A program made the position numbers and the translations under genes. From Bdellovibrio sp. (GTDB taxonomy: Bacteria; Bdellovibrionota; Bdellovibrionia; Bdellovibrionales; Bdellovibrionaceae), in the NCBI GenBank assembly GCA_014376935.1, contig JACMQO010000142.1:1-41711 (forward strand): 41,711 bases of DNA, in the 5' to 3' direction. The notes beneath the pieces are model-generated. The model searched no databases. It had not been told where the DNA came from and worked only from the letters and a program-made list of their open reading frames with translations. Within the stretch, counting starts at the first letter, position 1. Every line of letters starts with the position of its first letter. Below, one piece after another: positions 24,978 through 33,447 of this stretch.

Positions 24978-26477
24978 TTGAGCGATAGCACGTCGGAAGC
25001 TCCAGAAACATATTTAACCCCGCGTAAAGATTTATACGAAATCTTTAGCCAGCAATCTCTGTCGGTTAAAAAGAAAAAGAAGATCATCGAAGCCTTAGAT
25101 GAAATCGACGGCTTTGATTTGGTTTTCATTATTGGTCTTATTTTAGAAACCAAGTTAACAGGTTGTTTAAATATCATCAGTGAAGAAAACGAAATCAGCG
25201 GTATCAATTTTTTCGAAGGCTCTATCACGCACATCGATTTACCGGACAAAGAGACTTATTTTGGTAATCTTCTTTTGCAAGAGGGGTTAGTCAAAAAAGT
25301 AGATTTAGATCGCGCCGTTAAGCAAAAAGATATGCAAATGGGGCAATTTTTAATTTCACAAAATATTCTAACGGCACAGCAGATTTCGTCTGTCGTCATG
25401 TTGCAGATGCGTTTACGTTTAAGTAAGTTGATCAGTAGCAAAAAGTTTCAATTGAATTTCGTTGAGGTCGGTACTGCGGGATCAATGATTAAAATATCAT
25501 TGATCGACTATTTCGACCTTTGCCATGACTGGATCACAGGTCGTTTTGAACAAGATTGGTTCAATTATCATTTTCTTCCATGGGAGAAAAAGATCATAAA
25601 ATTCAACGATACATTAGATTTTGCAGATCAAATTTTTACAAAACCTTTGTTCGCCAATTTGCCTGGATTAAAAGACGCATTAAAAAATAAAACTTCGATT
25701 TACGAATTAAAGCGTAAATACGCAGATAATAAACTTATGCTTTTAAAGGCAATTCATTATTTGTCGATTACGGCTCTGCTCAGCTTTTCAGAAGAGCAAA
25801 TGATCACGACGAACGAATCGAATAAGCTTGAAATGCTTTACATGAATTTGAAGTCGAAAAATGATGAAGAATTAGTAAAAGCATTTTCTTTAATCACAAA
25901 GATTAAAGAAGGTAATACGGAATCAATTTACGTCGAATTTTTGCGTATTTTAGAAATTGATTTAAATGAAAAAGAATTAGTTTATAAAAATGAGTTAACA
26001 AAGATCGCGTTACAGTTTTTAGCTAAGTCCAGCCAGCAAGCTAAAAAAGGAACGACGAAGGGTGTTAAGAAAAACGATTCTGAAATTCAGAATATTATTA
26101 AAACCGTTCAGATGGATCTTTTTAATAATAATTACTATGAAGCCTTTGTTGTTTTAAAAAAGTTATATGAAGGAAATGAGTTTGGCCAAAAAGTAAAATT
26201 ATTTTTAATTTGGGCAAAAATTGGTCAAGCACTAAAATCAAAAGTGAAAGTAAATGTAAAAGCCCTAGAGGACGAGTTAGTTTCTGTTTTGCCAGAAGAT
26301 AAAGAAACGGCCGAATACTTTTACGTTTGCGCACTGTTTGGAAAATTAAAAAATGATAAACGGATCATGCAGCACAACTATGAAAAAGCTGTAAAGAAAA
26401 ATAAGATGTACCAGGTTTACCCGGTCGAAGAAGATACGGCACTTTCGAAGATCAAAAAATTCTTAGGAGTGACTTAA
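24978..26477 (+). CDS. PATAN/DUF4388-type protein with MshEN-like segment
   Basis: A 499-residue cytosolic protein. Residues about 35-160 resemble the PATAN (DUF4388) domain (TGCLNIISEENEISGINFFEGSITHID is its typical glycine-bearing beta pattern, cited here in part: EGSITHID). It then has YFGNLLLQEGLVKKVDLDRA and GQFLISQNILTAQQ, which resemble the N-terminal module of type II secretion and pilus ATPases (MshEN). The rest is largely helical with many Lys and Glu. PATAN proteins in cyanobacteria and delta-proteobacteria link receivers to motility and secretion. The start is probably the TTG at 24978, after AAGGA, five bases past the STAS stop. Confidence 0.75.
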   Translation: MSDSTSEAPETYLTPRKDLYEIFSQQSLSVKKKKKIIEALDEIDGFDLVFIIGLILETKLTGCLNIISEENEISGINFFEGSITHIDLPDKETYFGNLLLQEGLVKKVDLDRAVKQKDMQMGQFLISQNILTAQQISSVVMLQMRLRLSKLISSKKFQLNFVEVGTAGSMIKISLIDYFDLCHDWITGRFEQDWFNYHFLPWEKKIIKFNDTLDFADQIFTKPLFANLPGLKDALKNKTSIYELKRKYADNKLMLLKAIHYLSITALLSFSEEQMITTNESNKLEMLYMNLKSKNDEELVKAFSLITKIKEGNTESIYVEFLRILEIDLNEKELVYKNELTKIALQFLAKSSQQAKKGTTKGVKKNDSEIQNIIKTVQMDLFNNNYYEAFVVLKKLYEGNEFGQKVKLFLIWAKIGQALKSKVKVNVKALEDELVSVLPEDKETAEYFYVCALFGKLKNDKRIMQHNYEKAVKKNKMYQVYPVEEDTALSKIKKFLGVT

Positions 26478-26478
26478 G

Positions 26479-27963
26479 ATGAATAAAATTGTCCTTCTAG
26501 CAATTCTTTGTGTTAGTTTTTTTGCGCAGGCGCAGGTTGAGAAGCGAATTCCGTTTGTTTTCTTAAATCAGTATTTTTCTTACGACTTGCTCAGCGCGGA
26601 TCGAATTGTTATTTCGGACAAAGTTATTAATTTTAGCGATTTTGTAATTGATCCTTCAAAAAAAGCGGTCACGATCGATTTGTTAAAGCTTTCAAAATGG
26701 CAATTTTCTGCCTACACGATGGTTTTAAAGAGGGCGGATCAAACGTTATTAGGGAAACTAGAGCTTCGGGTGGCTCAAGCTTCATCAACGCCATCGAAAA
26801 AATATGGAATTCCTGCTGGTACTGGGGCTGTTTGTATCGTTTCGGCTAATAATTTTTCTCGTATTGAAATTTGTAAAACGCTGGCGGGTTCCGACAAGCA
26901 AGTTAAAGAAGTGCGCATTGATGGGCAAGTGGTTGAAAATAAAAGTATCGTCGTTTTAAAAGACAATTTAAAATCCATTCTTTTTGAAGCTAATCTTTCA
27001 TCTGAAAATTCTGTAAAGTTAGTCACTAAAAAAAGAATGTTCTATCCAAGATCAATTACCAAAGAAGCGGCACAACCTGTTTTGCAAGTTCGGTTTATCG
27101 AAAACGGGTATCCTTTAAATCAAGGTTGGAATGATCAGGTTGATGTGAATCAATCAGCTATTTCTGTTCCTAAAGATTCTATTTTAAAATTAGAACAAGA
27201 TTTATATTTCACAAATTCGGCGATTCAAAGTTTAGCAGTTGATTATGCAGCGCCAGAAGCTCCGGTTAAGCAAGTGGCTAAACCAAAACCGGTGAAGAAA
27301 CCTGATGTTTATATCGATCCAAGATACCAATACATTATTGAACCATTTACGGTCTTTGCTGGTCTCAAAGGGTCGGGTAGCACAATTGAGGCGAACTTAG
27401 CTTCTGATTTAGGAAAAGGATTAAGATTTTCATACCGCAGAAAACTTGAGCAAGGGAATGAGCTACAAGCTTACTTCAGTGCTTACCAGATGAATATCTC
27501 AAGTGACGTTAACCAAACGGCGATCAATAACGCCGCACAAATGCTAATGGGCGCCGGAGTTGGTTGGAAGCACATGTTAACACGGTCGATCGGAATCATT
27601 CCGCAAATTGAGCTTCAGCAAGATGTGTTTTTTAAAAACTTAATTGGATCAGCCCAAATTGATATCGTTAATGGTTTAAATAAGCAGGCGTCTGCGAATC
27701 CCTTCTGGATTTTCTATTCGGACAAGTTATCGCTTGCCACTTTAGATGCGGGTTTAACATATATTTTGCCAACCAGTGCGGGCGGCCAAATTGTGAAGTC
27801 GGGCTATAAATATAAAGTAGGGGCAACGTACCAGTACAGATTTCCTGAAGGTGCTTTGATTTTTAATATTCAGTCAGGCCAGCGTAAACAAAATTTCGAA
27901 GATATTTCATACAGCGAAAATTTTCTTATCATGGGTGCCGGATATAGTTTTTATTTTAAATAG
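26479..27963 (+). CDS. Secreted protein, probable outer-membrane beta-barrel
   Basis: A 494-residue exported protein that I do not recognise. Residues 1 to 19 are a signal peptide (VSFFAQA-QVE). The N-terminal half is beta-rich and soluble-looking, then a Pro/Lys/Val linker near residue 260-275. The C-terminal 210 residues read as alternating amphipathic strands (RFSYRRKLEQGN, YQYRFPEGALIFNIQSGQ) and the protein ends in an aromatic strand, SFYFK, as outer-membrane barrels often do. It follows the PATAN-like gene by one base with a TAGGAG site. It could be the envelope output or tether of the upstream partner-switching genes; that is inference. Confidence 0.75.
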   Translation: MNKIVLLAILCVSFFAQAQVEKRIPFVFLNQYFSYDLLSADRIVISDKVINFSDFVIDPSKKAVTIDLLKLSKWQFSAYTMVLKRADQTLLGKLELRVAQASSTPSKKYGIPAGTGAVCIVSANNFSRIEICKTLAGSDKQVKEVRIDGQVVENKSIVVLKDNLKSILFEANLSSENSVKLVTKKRMFYPRSITKEAAQPVLQVRFIENGYPLNQGWNDQVDVNQSAISVPKDSILKLEQDLYFTNSAIQSLAVDYAAPEAPVKQVAKPKPVKKPDVYIDPRYQYIIEPFTVFAGLKGSGSTIEANLASDLGKGLRFSYRRKLEQGNELQAYFSAYQMNISSDVNQTAINNAAQMLMGAGVGWKHMLTRSIGIIPQIELQQDVFFKNLIGSAQIDIVNGLNKQASANPFWIFYSDKLSLATLDAGLTYILPTSAGGQIVKSGYKYKVGATYQYRFPEGALIFNIQSGQRKQNFEDISYSENFLIMGAGYSFYFK

Positions 27964-28021
27964 TTCCGTGGCACATATGAAATGCCGTTTAAAACTAGCC
28001 TATCGTCTCGGTTTGAGAAAC

Positions 28022-28048
28022 TTAAGAAATGTGTAAACAGACCGATAA
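28022..28048 (+). promoter_or_regulatory. Sigma28-like promoter of the small lipoprotein
   Basis: TTAA-N15-ACCGATAA, with 7 of 8 bases of the FliA -10 consensus GCCGATAA. It ends 7 bases before the ATG at 28056, so the transcript would start at or next to the start codon and be nearly leaderless. Confidence 0.5.
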
Positions 28049-28055
28049 GTAAGAT

Positions 28056-28328
28056 ATGAAAAAGCTATTACTATATTCATTCGTTTTACTTTTAAGTTCC
28101 TGTTCTAATCCTTTCGGTAAAGACTCGTTAATCTCGGGCATTTCGAATGGAATCGGGTCATTATTTGGCGGTAAAACCAGTACCGAGCTTGTTTCGGGTG
28201 GAGCCCAACAATTTCAAACGGCAGCCCATTACAGCGTTTCAGTATCGGTTGGTAGTTACATTAATCAGTCGTCTGTTGATACAAACGGTGGTTACAAAGT
28301 CATTACGACAATCAAGAACGAAAACTAG
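28056..28328 (+). CDS. Small lipoprotein
   Basis: A 90-residue protein with a lipoprotein signal peptide and lipobox (LLLSSCSN, Cys16). The mature part is about 74 residues rich in Gly and Ser (DSLISGISNGIGSLFGG and HYSVSVSVGSYINQSS). No family recognised. There is no good ribosome-binding site, which agrees with the leaderless promoter proposed above. The region behind it, up to fusA, is full of decayed sequence, so this gene may be a survivor of a larger locus or cut short at its end. Confidence 0.72.
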   Translation: MKKLLLYSFVLLLSSCSNPFGKDSLISGISNGIGSLFGGKTSTELVSGGAQQFQTAAHYSVSVSVGSYINQSSVDTNGGYKVITTIKNEN

Positions 28329-28421
28329 AATTCATAGATAACGATAATAATTTAACTCCATTAAAAATTCAGTTTTCAGAAAAACCGATTGGTTTAATCC
28401 TGTACCATCAGCCGCGCGACT

Positions 28422-28658
28422 ATGGATCAAGCATTGCGTTAAATTCTTCGTCGCATTTTACAGTTTAATTTAGAAGGTAGCACCGCAGAAGATTTCGAGC
28501 GAATTGAAAAATCTATTAAAGGTAACATTAAGGAATTTGAATCCGAAGTAGCCCTTCAAAAAAGTAAAGACGAAGCCAGTCGCATTAAATTTTTTGAGAT
28601 GCGCCACGGCGAAATGAAAAAATCGCGTGATAGTTTTTTTGAAAATTTAAAAAATTAA
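28422..28658 (+). pseudogene. Nonsense-interrupted ORF or remnant
   Basis: ATG at 28422, six sense codons (MDQALR), a TAA at 28440, then 71 further codons in the same frame that read as a coherent helical, charged protein (ILRRILQFNLEGS... ending SFFENLKN, before TAA at 28656). No start codon other than a rare ATT lies just after the internal stop. Either the gene is broken by a nonsense mutation or translation starts at a non-standard codon. No family recognised. Confidence 0.5.
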
Positions 28659-28846
28659 TTCAGTAATGAAATAGTTTTTCAAACGAAACTTTTATCGTTT
28701 AATGCTTCCGTCGAAGCCATAGTTCTAGAAACAAAAAGCCAAGTTGATGTCATGGAGCTATGGCTGCATCTTCGGTCGAATTATCTGGTCAGGCCAGCAG
28801 CTTGAATAAGTCAGTCTTGATTTTAAAACAAACCGTCGACGGGTAG
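28659..28846 (+). pseudogene. Chemoreceptor (MCP) remnant
   Basis: Two pieces of a methyl-accepting chemotaxis protein in different frames. From 28665 the frame encodes NEIVFQTKLLSFNASVEA, which matches the conserved tip of the receptor signalling hairpin; the next expected residues (about ARAGE and the rest of the tip) are missing and replaced by IVLETKSQVD. A piece in another frame, starting at the ATG 28760, reads AASSVELSGQASSLNKSV and ends LKQTVDG at the TAG 28844-28846, like the C-terminus of a Bdellovibrio-type receptor. An internal deletion plus a frameshift, with no upstream membrane domain, explains this. It is not expected to be functional. Confidence 0.75.
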
Positions 28847-28871
28847 TTTCGCCTCGAATTCACGCTCAAGC

Positions 28872-28905
28872 AAAAAAAAAGCCCCGGGGTTTCCCAGGGC
28901 TTTTT
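28872..28905 (-). terminator. Terminator of fusA, possibly bidirectional
   Basis: AAAGCCC, C, GGG, a GTTT loop, CCC, A, GGGCTTT forms a long stem with one mismatch. On the minus strand a run of nine T follows the stem, 40 bases beyond the fusA stop. On the plus strand five T follow, so it may also stop transcription from the remnants. Confidence 0.88.
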
Positions 28906-28946
28906 AAGTTTTCACGAATCAATGTTAGTCAGCCTAAGCCAACAAA

Positions 28947-31055
28947 CTATTTTTGTTCAGCTAAGCGTTTAGCCGCGTATTTTTTCGCAAGCTCTTCTTG
29001 GATATTACGTGGAGCTTGAGAGTACTTTAAGAATTCCATAGAGAATTCGCCTTTACCCTTAGTGGCCGAACGTAAATCAGTCGAGTAACCAAACATCTCT
29101 GTTAATGGAACTTCAGCTTCGATCGTTGTATTACCTTCGATTGAAGTTGTGCCCGTGATAACACCACGACGTTGATTGATCTGACCAGATGCCGGACCTT
29201 GGTATTCTTCTGGAACAGTTGTTTCAAGCTTCATGATCGGCTCAAGAACAGCTGGTTTTGCTTTTTGGTAAACTTCACGCATTGCTGCCATCGCCGCAAT
29301 TTTGAAGGCCATGTACGACGAATCGACATCATGGTAAGAACCGTCTGTTAACGCCACTTGAACGCCAACGATCGGGAAGCCTATCAATGGACCCTTAGCG
29401 CACTGTTCAGCGAAACCTTCTTCAACAGCTGGGATGAATTCCTTAGGAATACGACCACCAACAACTTTATTTTCAAATAAGAAAGTTTTGCCATCTTCTT
29501 GAGGTTCTAAAGGTTGAACGTTACCAGAAATTTTAGCGAATTGACCCGAACCACCCGTTTGTTTTTTGTGAGTGTAATCGTATTCAGCCGCAGCCGTGAT
29601 TGTTTCACGGTAAGCCACCTGAGGTTGACCCACAGTCACTTCACACGCGAATTCACGTTTCATACGCTCGACGTAAATTTCTAAGTGAAGCTCGCCCATT
29701 CCAGAGATGATCGTTTCGTTTGATTCTTCATCACGGTGAACGCGGAACGTAGGATCTTCTTTGCGGAATTTTTGTAAAGCCTTCGTGAAATTGTTCGAAC
29801 CTTCTTTAGATTTCGGAGCAATCGCCAAACTGATAACAGAATCAGCGATATGCATTGATTGCATAGACGCATTGATTTTTTCGTCACAGAAAGTATCACC
29901 AGACGCACAGTCCACGCCGAATACCGCAACGATATCACCCGCGTAAGAGACATCAATATCTTCCATTTTCGCCGAATGCATACGCACCAAACGAGGAACT
30001 TTTAAAGATTTTTTATTCGTTTGATTGATAATGAAATCGCCTTTTTTAACAGTCCCTTGGTAAACGCGCATGTATGTCAATTGACCGAATTGAGTCTCTT
30101 GAAGTTTGAATGCAAGCATAACTAAAGGCATATTATTGTCCGTTTTTAACGGGAATTTTTCTTCATTTTTATTTAAATCTAAAGCGTGTTCAATTTTTTC
30201 AGTTGGATTTGGTAAATACAAATTAACCGCATCTAGTAAATGCTGAACGTTTTTATTTTTGAACGCCGATCCGCAGAATACTGGAACTAATTTTAATGAA
30301 ATAACGCCCTTACGCATTGCTGCGCGCATCTCTTCAATCGTTGGCTCTTCTTCCATTAAGAATTTTTCGGCAATGCCGTCGTCAACGTCGGCTAACTTGC
30401 CGATCAAAATTTGACGGTACTCTTTAGCTTGTTCAACTAACTCAGGTGGAATCGCAATTTCAACGATATTTTCGCCGTCGTCACCTTGATTTTGATAAGC
30501 CTTCATCGAAATTAAATCAACGATACCAACGTGTTTATCTTCTAAACCGATTGGAATATTCGCCATGAATGCATTTAAACGTAATTTTTCAACTAAAGCG
30601 TCTTTAACGCGGAAAGGATTCGCGCCTTGACGGTCTAATTTGTTGATGAACGCAAGACGAGGAACGCTGTAGCGTTTCATCTGACGGTCAACCGTGATGG
30701 ATTGAGATTGAACTCCTGAAACGCCGCAAAGAACTAGGATAGCGCCATCAAGCACGCGCAGTGAACGTTCAACTTCAACCGTGAAGTCAACGTGCCCCGG
30801 TGTATCGATTAGATTAATTGTGTGGTCTTTCCACTGAACTTGAGTTGCAGCAGATTGAATGGTGATCCCTTTTTCTTTTTCAAGATCCATAGAATCCATC
30901 GTCGCGCCGACGCCATCTTTACCTTTAACTTCATGAATTTCATGAATACGGCCGCCGTAGAATAAAATACGCTCTGATAAAGTTGTCTTACCCGAGTCGA
31001 TGTGAGCCGAGATACCGATATTTCGGACTTTCGAGATTTCCCAATTTTTTGACAT
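28947..31055 (-). CDS. fusA: Elongation factor G, spirochaete/delta-type (EFG1)
   Basis: A 702-residue translocase GTPase. The G1 motif is AHIDSGKT (residues 17-24), then DTPGHVDF and NKLDR, with domains II to V in normal order ([13 protein letters not shown], then the C-terminal [10 protein letters not shown] and ending LAEQK). The sequence around G1 and switch I ([19 protein letters not shown]) and [19 protein letters not shown] resembles the mitochondrial EFG1 and the spdEFG1 group described for spirochaetes, planctomycetes and delta-proteobacteria, more than E. coli FusA (there AHVDAGKT). It is not next to rpsL, rpsG or tuf. A good ribosome-binding site (AAAGGA) and an AT-rich promoter region precede it, and a terminator follows. 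Confidence 0.96.
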   Translation of the reverse strand: MSKNWEISKVRNIGISAHIDSGKTTLSERILFYGGRIHEIHEVKGKDGVGATMDSMDLEKEKGITIQSAATQVQWKDHTINLIDTPGHVDFTVEVERSLRVLDGAILVLCGVSGVQSQSITVDRQMKRYSVPRLAFINKLDRQGANPFRVKDALVEKLRLNAFMANIPIGLEDKHVGIVDLISMKAYQNQGDDGENIVEIAIPPELVEQAKEYRQILIGKLADVDDGIAEKFLMEEEPTIEEMRAAMRKGVISLKLVPVFCGSAFKNKNVQHLLDAVNLYLPNPTEKIEHALDLNKNEEKFPLKTDNNMPLVMLAFKLQETQFGQLTYMRVYQGTVKKGDFIINQTNKKSLKVPRLVRMHSAKMEDIDVSYAGDIVAVFGVDCASGDTFCDEKINASMQSMHIADSVISLAIAPKSKEGSNNFTKALQKFRKEDPTFRVHRDEESNETIISGMGELHLEIYVERMKREFACEVTVGQPQVAYRETITAAAEYDYTHKKQTGGSGQFAKISGNVQPLEPQEDGKTFLFENKVVGGRIPKEFIPAVEEGFAEQCAKGPLIGFPIVGVQVALTDGSYHDVDSSYMAFKIAAMAAMREVYQKAKPAVLEPIMKLETTVPEEYQGPASGQINQRRGVITGTTSIEGNTTIEAEVPLTEMFGYSTDLRSATKGKGEFSMEFLKYSQAPRNIQEELAKKYAAKRLAEQK

Positions 31056-31206
31056 AACTAATCCTTTTTCTTTAGTTTCGTTTTCTTTTTTTTATAAAGA
31101 TTATTTTATAAATTTTTAATCAAGATGTTTAGGTAACATTAATTTTATTTCAGAGCAAAGACTGAATCAAAAGGGCTGTCGTTTTTGAACCTAAACCGGG
31201 CTCATA

Positions 31207-32820
31207 ATGACGTTTATTTGGGCATTTGTCAAGGCTGTGGCGGGATTCTGCTTAGACACAACGGTAAAGCCAGTTTTAGGGTCACTGAACCAAGTTCGTT
31301 TGGACCAGGGAAACTGGCAGTATTTGATAAGGGCCCGGGTTCAGTTTAATCTGAACCTCGTGAATCTACAGGAACAACTTAAAACAACATTTGGTTACGA
31401 CGAATTTCGATTTCCGCAAAAAGAGATCATCGAAAAGGTTTTAGACGGCGAGTCGCTTTTGGCGTTGATGCCGACAGGTGCCGGAAAGTCGTTAACGTAT
31501 CAAATGGTATCGCTCTTCTGCGAAAGAAATGCGGATCAGACTTTTAAAGAATTGGTCTTGGTGATCTCTCCGTTAATTGCCTTGATGCAAGATCAGACTC
31601 AAAAAGCGCAGGCCGTTGGAATTGCGGCCACTTTTATTAACTCTTCGATCAGCGGAGCCGAAAAAACATCGCGCATGAAAAAAATAACCGAAGGGCAGTA
31701 CCAACTCCTGTTCGTTACACCAGAGCGTTTTCGTAAAGACGAATTTCTACAAAGTATAGCGTCGATTAAGGTTAAACTTTTTGTCGTTGATGAGGCCCAT
31801 TGTGCCTCGCTCTGGGGTCATGATTTTAGACCCGACTATTCAAAGCTGCAAATTTTCAGAGAGCGTTTGGGTCATCCGCCAGTTCTTGCACTGACGGCAA
31901 CCGCGACCGAAGATGTGCAAAGTGATATTACGAAGCAGTTTAATCTACATGCCGAGAAAGAAATTATATTTGGTGGATTAGCTAGGCCCGAGCTTTCATT
32001 AAGCGTGATCGAAGCTTACTCGGACGTTGAAAAAAATGAAAATTTATTGAAATACATCAATGAAAATGCAACCGAAAGCGGGATTATTTATTTTACGCTA
32101 GTGCAAACGCTAGAAAAAGCCGCGCAGTTCTTAGCGTCTAAAAAAATTAGTTTTCTGAAGTACTTTGGTGATCTACCTGCGGACGTTAAAAAAAGAAACC
32201 AGAACTTATTTTTAAGGGGTGAAGTTAAATGGATCTTAGCGACGCCCGCGTTTGGTTTGGGAATCGATAAATCAGATGTGCGGACGGTGATTCATTACGA
32301 AATTCCGTCGTCGATCGAAGCCTACTTTCAAGAAGTCGGTCGCGCGGGACGCGATCGTCAAATAGCCCAAGGGTTTTTCTTATACTCAGAAGATGACCTG
32401 ATGATTCAAATGGATTTTTTAAACTGGGCCTACCCTGAAAAACAATTCATCGAAAAAGTTTACGATTTAATTGCTAGCCGTCCCGCAGAAGTTTCTGCTG
32501 GGGGTTTTGATTATTTGCGCGAGCAAATGGTTTTTAAAAACAGAAAAGATTTTAGAGTCAATGCGGCCGTTTCAATTTTGCAGCGCTGGGGCTGTTTAGA
32601 AGAAGCACAAACTCCTTTCGGATTTTCAGCCGTAAGGCCTCCTTCGCCAGAGATTTTTGCGTTAGAAGATCAGGCTTTGTTAAAAAAAGAACACCAGAAA
32701 AAACTTTTAGCTTTATTGCGGTATATTCAAAATACCGACGATTGTCGGTTGATACAAATTTATAATTATTTTGGTTTTAAAGACCAAGAACCGTGCGGGC
32801 ATTGCGATGTCTGTCGTTAA
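31207..32820 (+). CDS. recQ: Short RecQ/RecS-type DNA helicase
   Basis: A 537-residue superfamily-2 helicase. Walker A is MPTGAGKSLTY, Walker B is VVDEAHCASLWGHDF, and motif VI is QEVGRAGRDR. The protein stops just after the zinc site (four Cys: DCR ... PCGHCDVCR), where E. coli RecQ continues with winged-helix and HRDC domains. About 130 residues lie between motif VI and the zinc site, more than twice the E. coli distance, so another segment sits before the metal site. The N-terminal 51 residues are unlike RecQ, and the family starts at LQEQLKTTFGYDEF; the GTG at 31360 could be the real start, but the ATG at 31207 is the longest frame. It overlaps aat by 14 bases. Confidence 0.88.
   Translation: MTFIWAFVKAVAGFCLDTTVKPVLGSLNQVRLDQGNWQYLIRARVQFNLNLVNLQEQLKTTFGYDEFRFPQKEIIEKVLDGESLLALMPTGAGKSLTYQMVSLFCERNADQTFKELVLVISPLIALMQDQTQKAQAVGIAATFINSSISGAEKTSRMKKITEGQYQLLFVTPERFRKDEFLQSIASIKVKLFVVDEAHCASLWGHDFRPDYSKLQIFRERLGHPPVLALTATATEDVQSDITKQFNLHAEKEIIFGGLARPELSLSVIEAYSDVEKNENLLKYINENATESGIIYFTLVQTLEKAAQFLASKKISFLKYFGDLPADVKKRNQNLFLRGEVKWILATPAFGLGIDKSDVRTVIHYEIPSSIEAYFQEVGRAGRDRQIAQGFFLYSEDDLMIQMDFLNWAYPEKQFIEKVYDLIASRPAEVSAGGFDYLREQMVFKNRKDFRVNAAVSILQRWGCLEEAQTPFGFSAVRPPSPEIFALEDQALLKKEHQKKLLALLRYIQNTDDCRLIQIYNYFGFKDQEPCGHCDVCR
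31338..31357. repeat. Perfect inverted repeat near the RecQ start
   Basis: GGTTCAG, TTTAAT, CTGAACC: a 7-bp perfect stem two bases upstream of the possible GTG start at 31360. It could be an operator or a hairpin that masks that start. If the ATG at 31207 is used, it is simply coding sequence. Confidence 0.35.
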
Positions 32821-33436
32821 GTTTGCGAACCCTCGTAACCCGACTATTGAAGGAATCGTTGCGGTCGGTGCAAAAATCACGACTGAGAATTTAATTGAAT
32901 CTTACGATAACGGAATTTTTCCATGGCCCCACCAGGGTTATCCCATGCTATGGTTTTGTCCGGATGAACGTGGTGTTATTGATTTTGTCGACGTCAAGCC
33001 GCCGAAAAGTTTTATGAAATGGTACCGGAAAAGTCGGCCGCAATTCAAGATCACGATGAATCAGAATTTTTCAGAAGTTATAAAAAATTGTAAAAAGCAG
33101 AAGCGTCCCGGCCAAGATGGAACTTGGATCACGTCGCAAATCGAAAAAACCTACCGCGAACTTCATCTTTTAGGACATGCAAAGTCTTTAGAGATTTGGC
33201 TGGGTGATGAATTGGTAGGTGGTATTTACGGTGTTCAATCCAAAAAATATTTCAGTTGCGAAAGTATGTTTTTTAAAGTTTCAAACGCATCGAAATTAGC
33301 TTTGTATGAATTAATTCGGCAATTTAAAACTGACGGCGTAACCTGGATGGATATTCAAATGGTAACGGATGTCAGTGGAAGCTTTGGTGGAAAGCTCATT
33401 TCTAAAGATGATTTTTTAGATCGAATAGAAAAATAA
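32807..33436 (+). CDS. aat: Leucyl/phenylalanyl-tRNA-protein transferase
   Basis: A 209-residue transferase that moves Leu or Phe from tRNA to the N-terminus of proteins with basic N-termini, marking them for degradation by ClpSA-type proteases. Family hallmarks: YDNGIFPWPHQGYPMLWFCP, GQDGTWITSQIEKTY and ELVGGIYGVQSKKYFSCESM. The ATG at 32807 sits inside the last codons of recQ (14-base overlap), so the two are co-translated. The longer frame starts with a TTG and adds residues not seen in the family. It ends 11 bases before the convergent protease gene. Confidence 0.94.
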   Translation: MSVVKFANPRNPTIEGIVAVGAKITTENLIESYDNGIFPWPHQGYPMLWFCPDERGVIDFVDVKPPKSFMKWYRKSRPQFKITMNQNFSEVIKNCKKQKRPGQDGTWITSQIEKTYRELHLLGHAKSLEIWLGDELVGGIYGVQSKKYFSCESMFFKVSNASKLALYELIRQFKTDGVTWMDIQMVTDVSGSFGGKLISKDDFLDRIEK

Positions 33437-33447
33437 CGAAAGAATTT

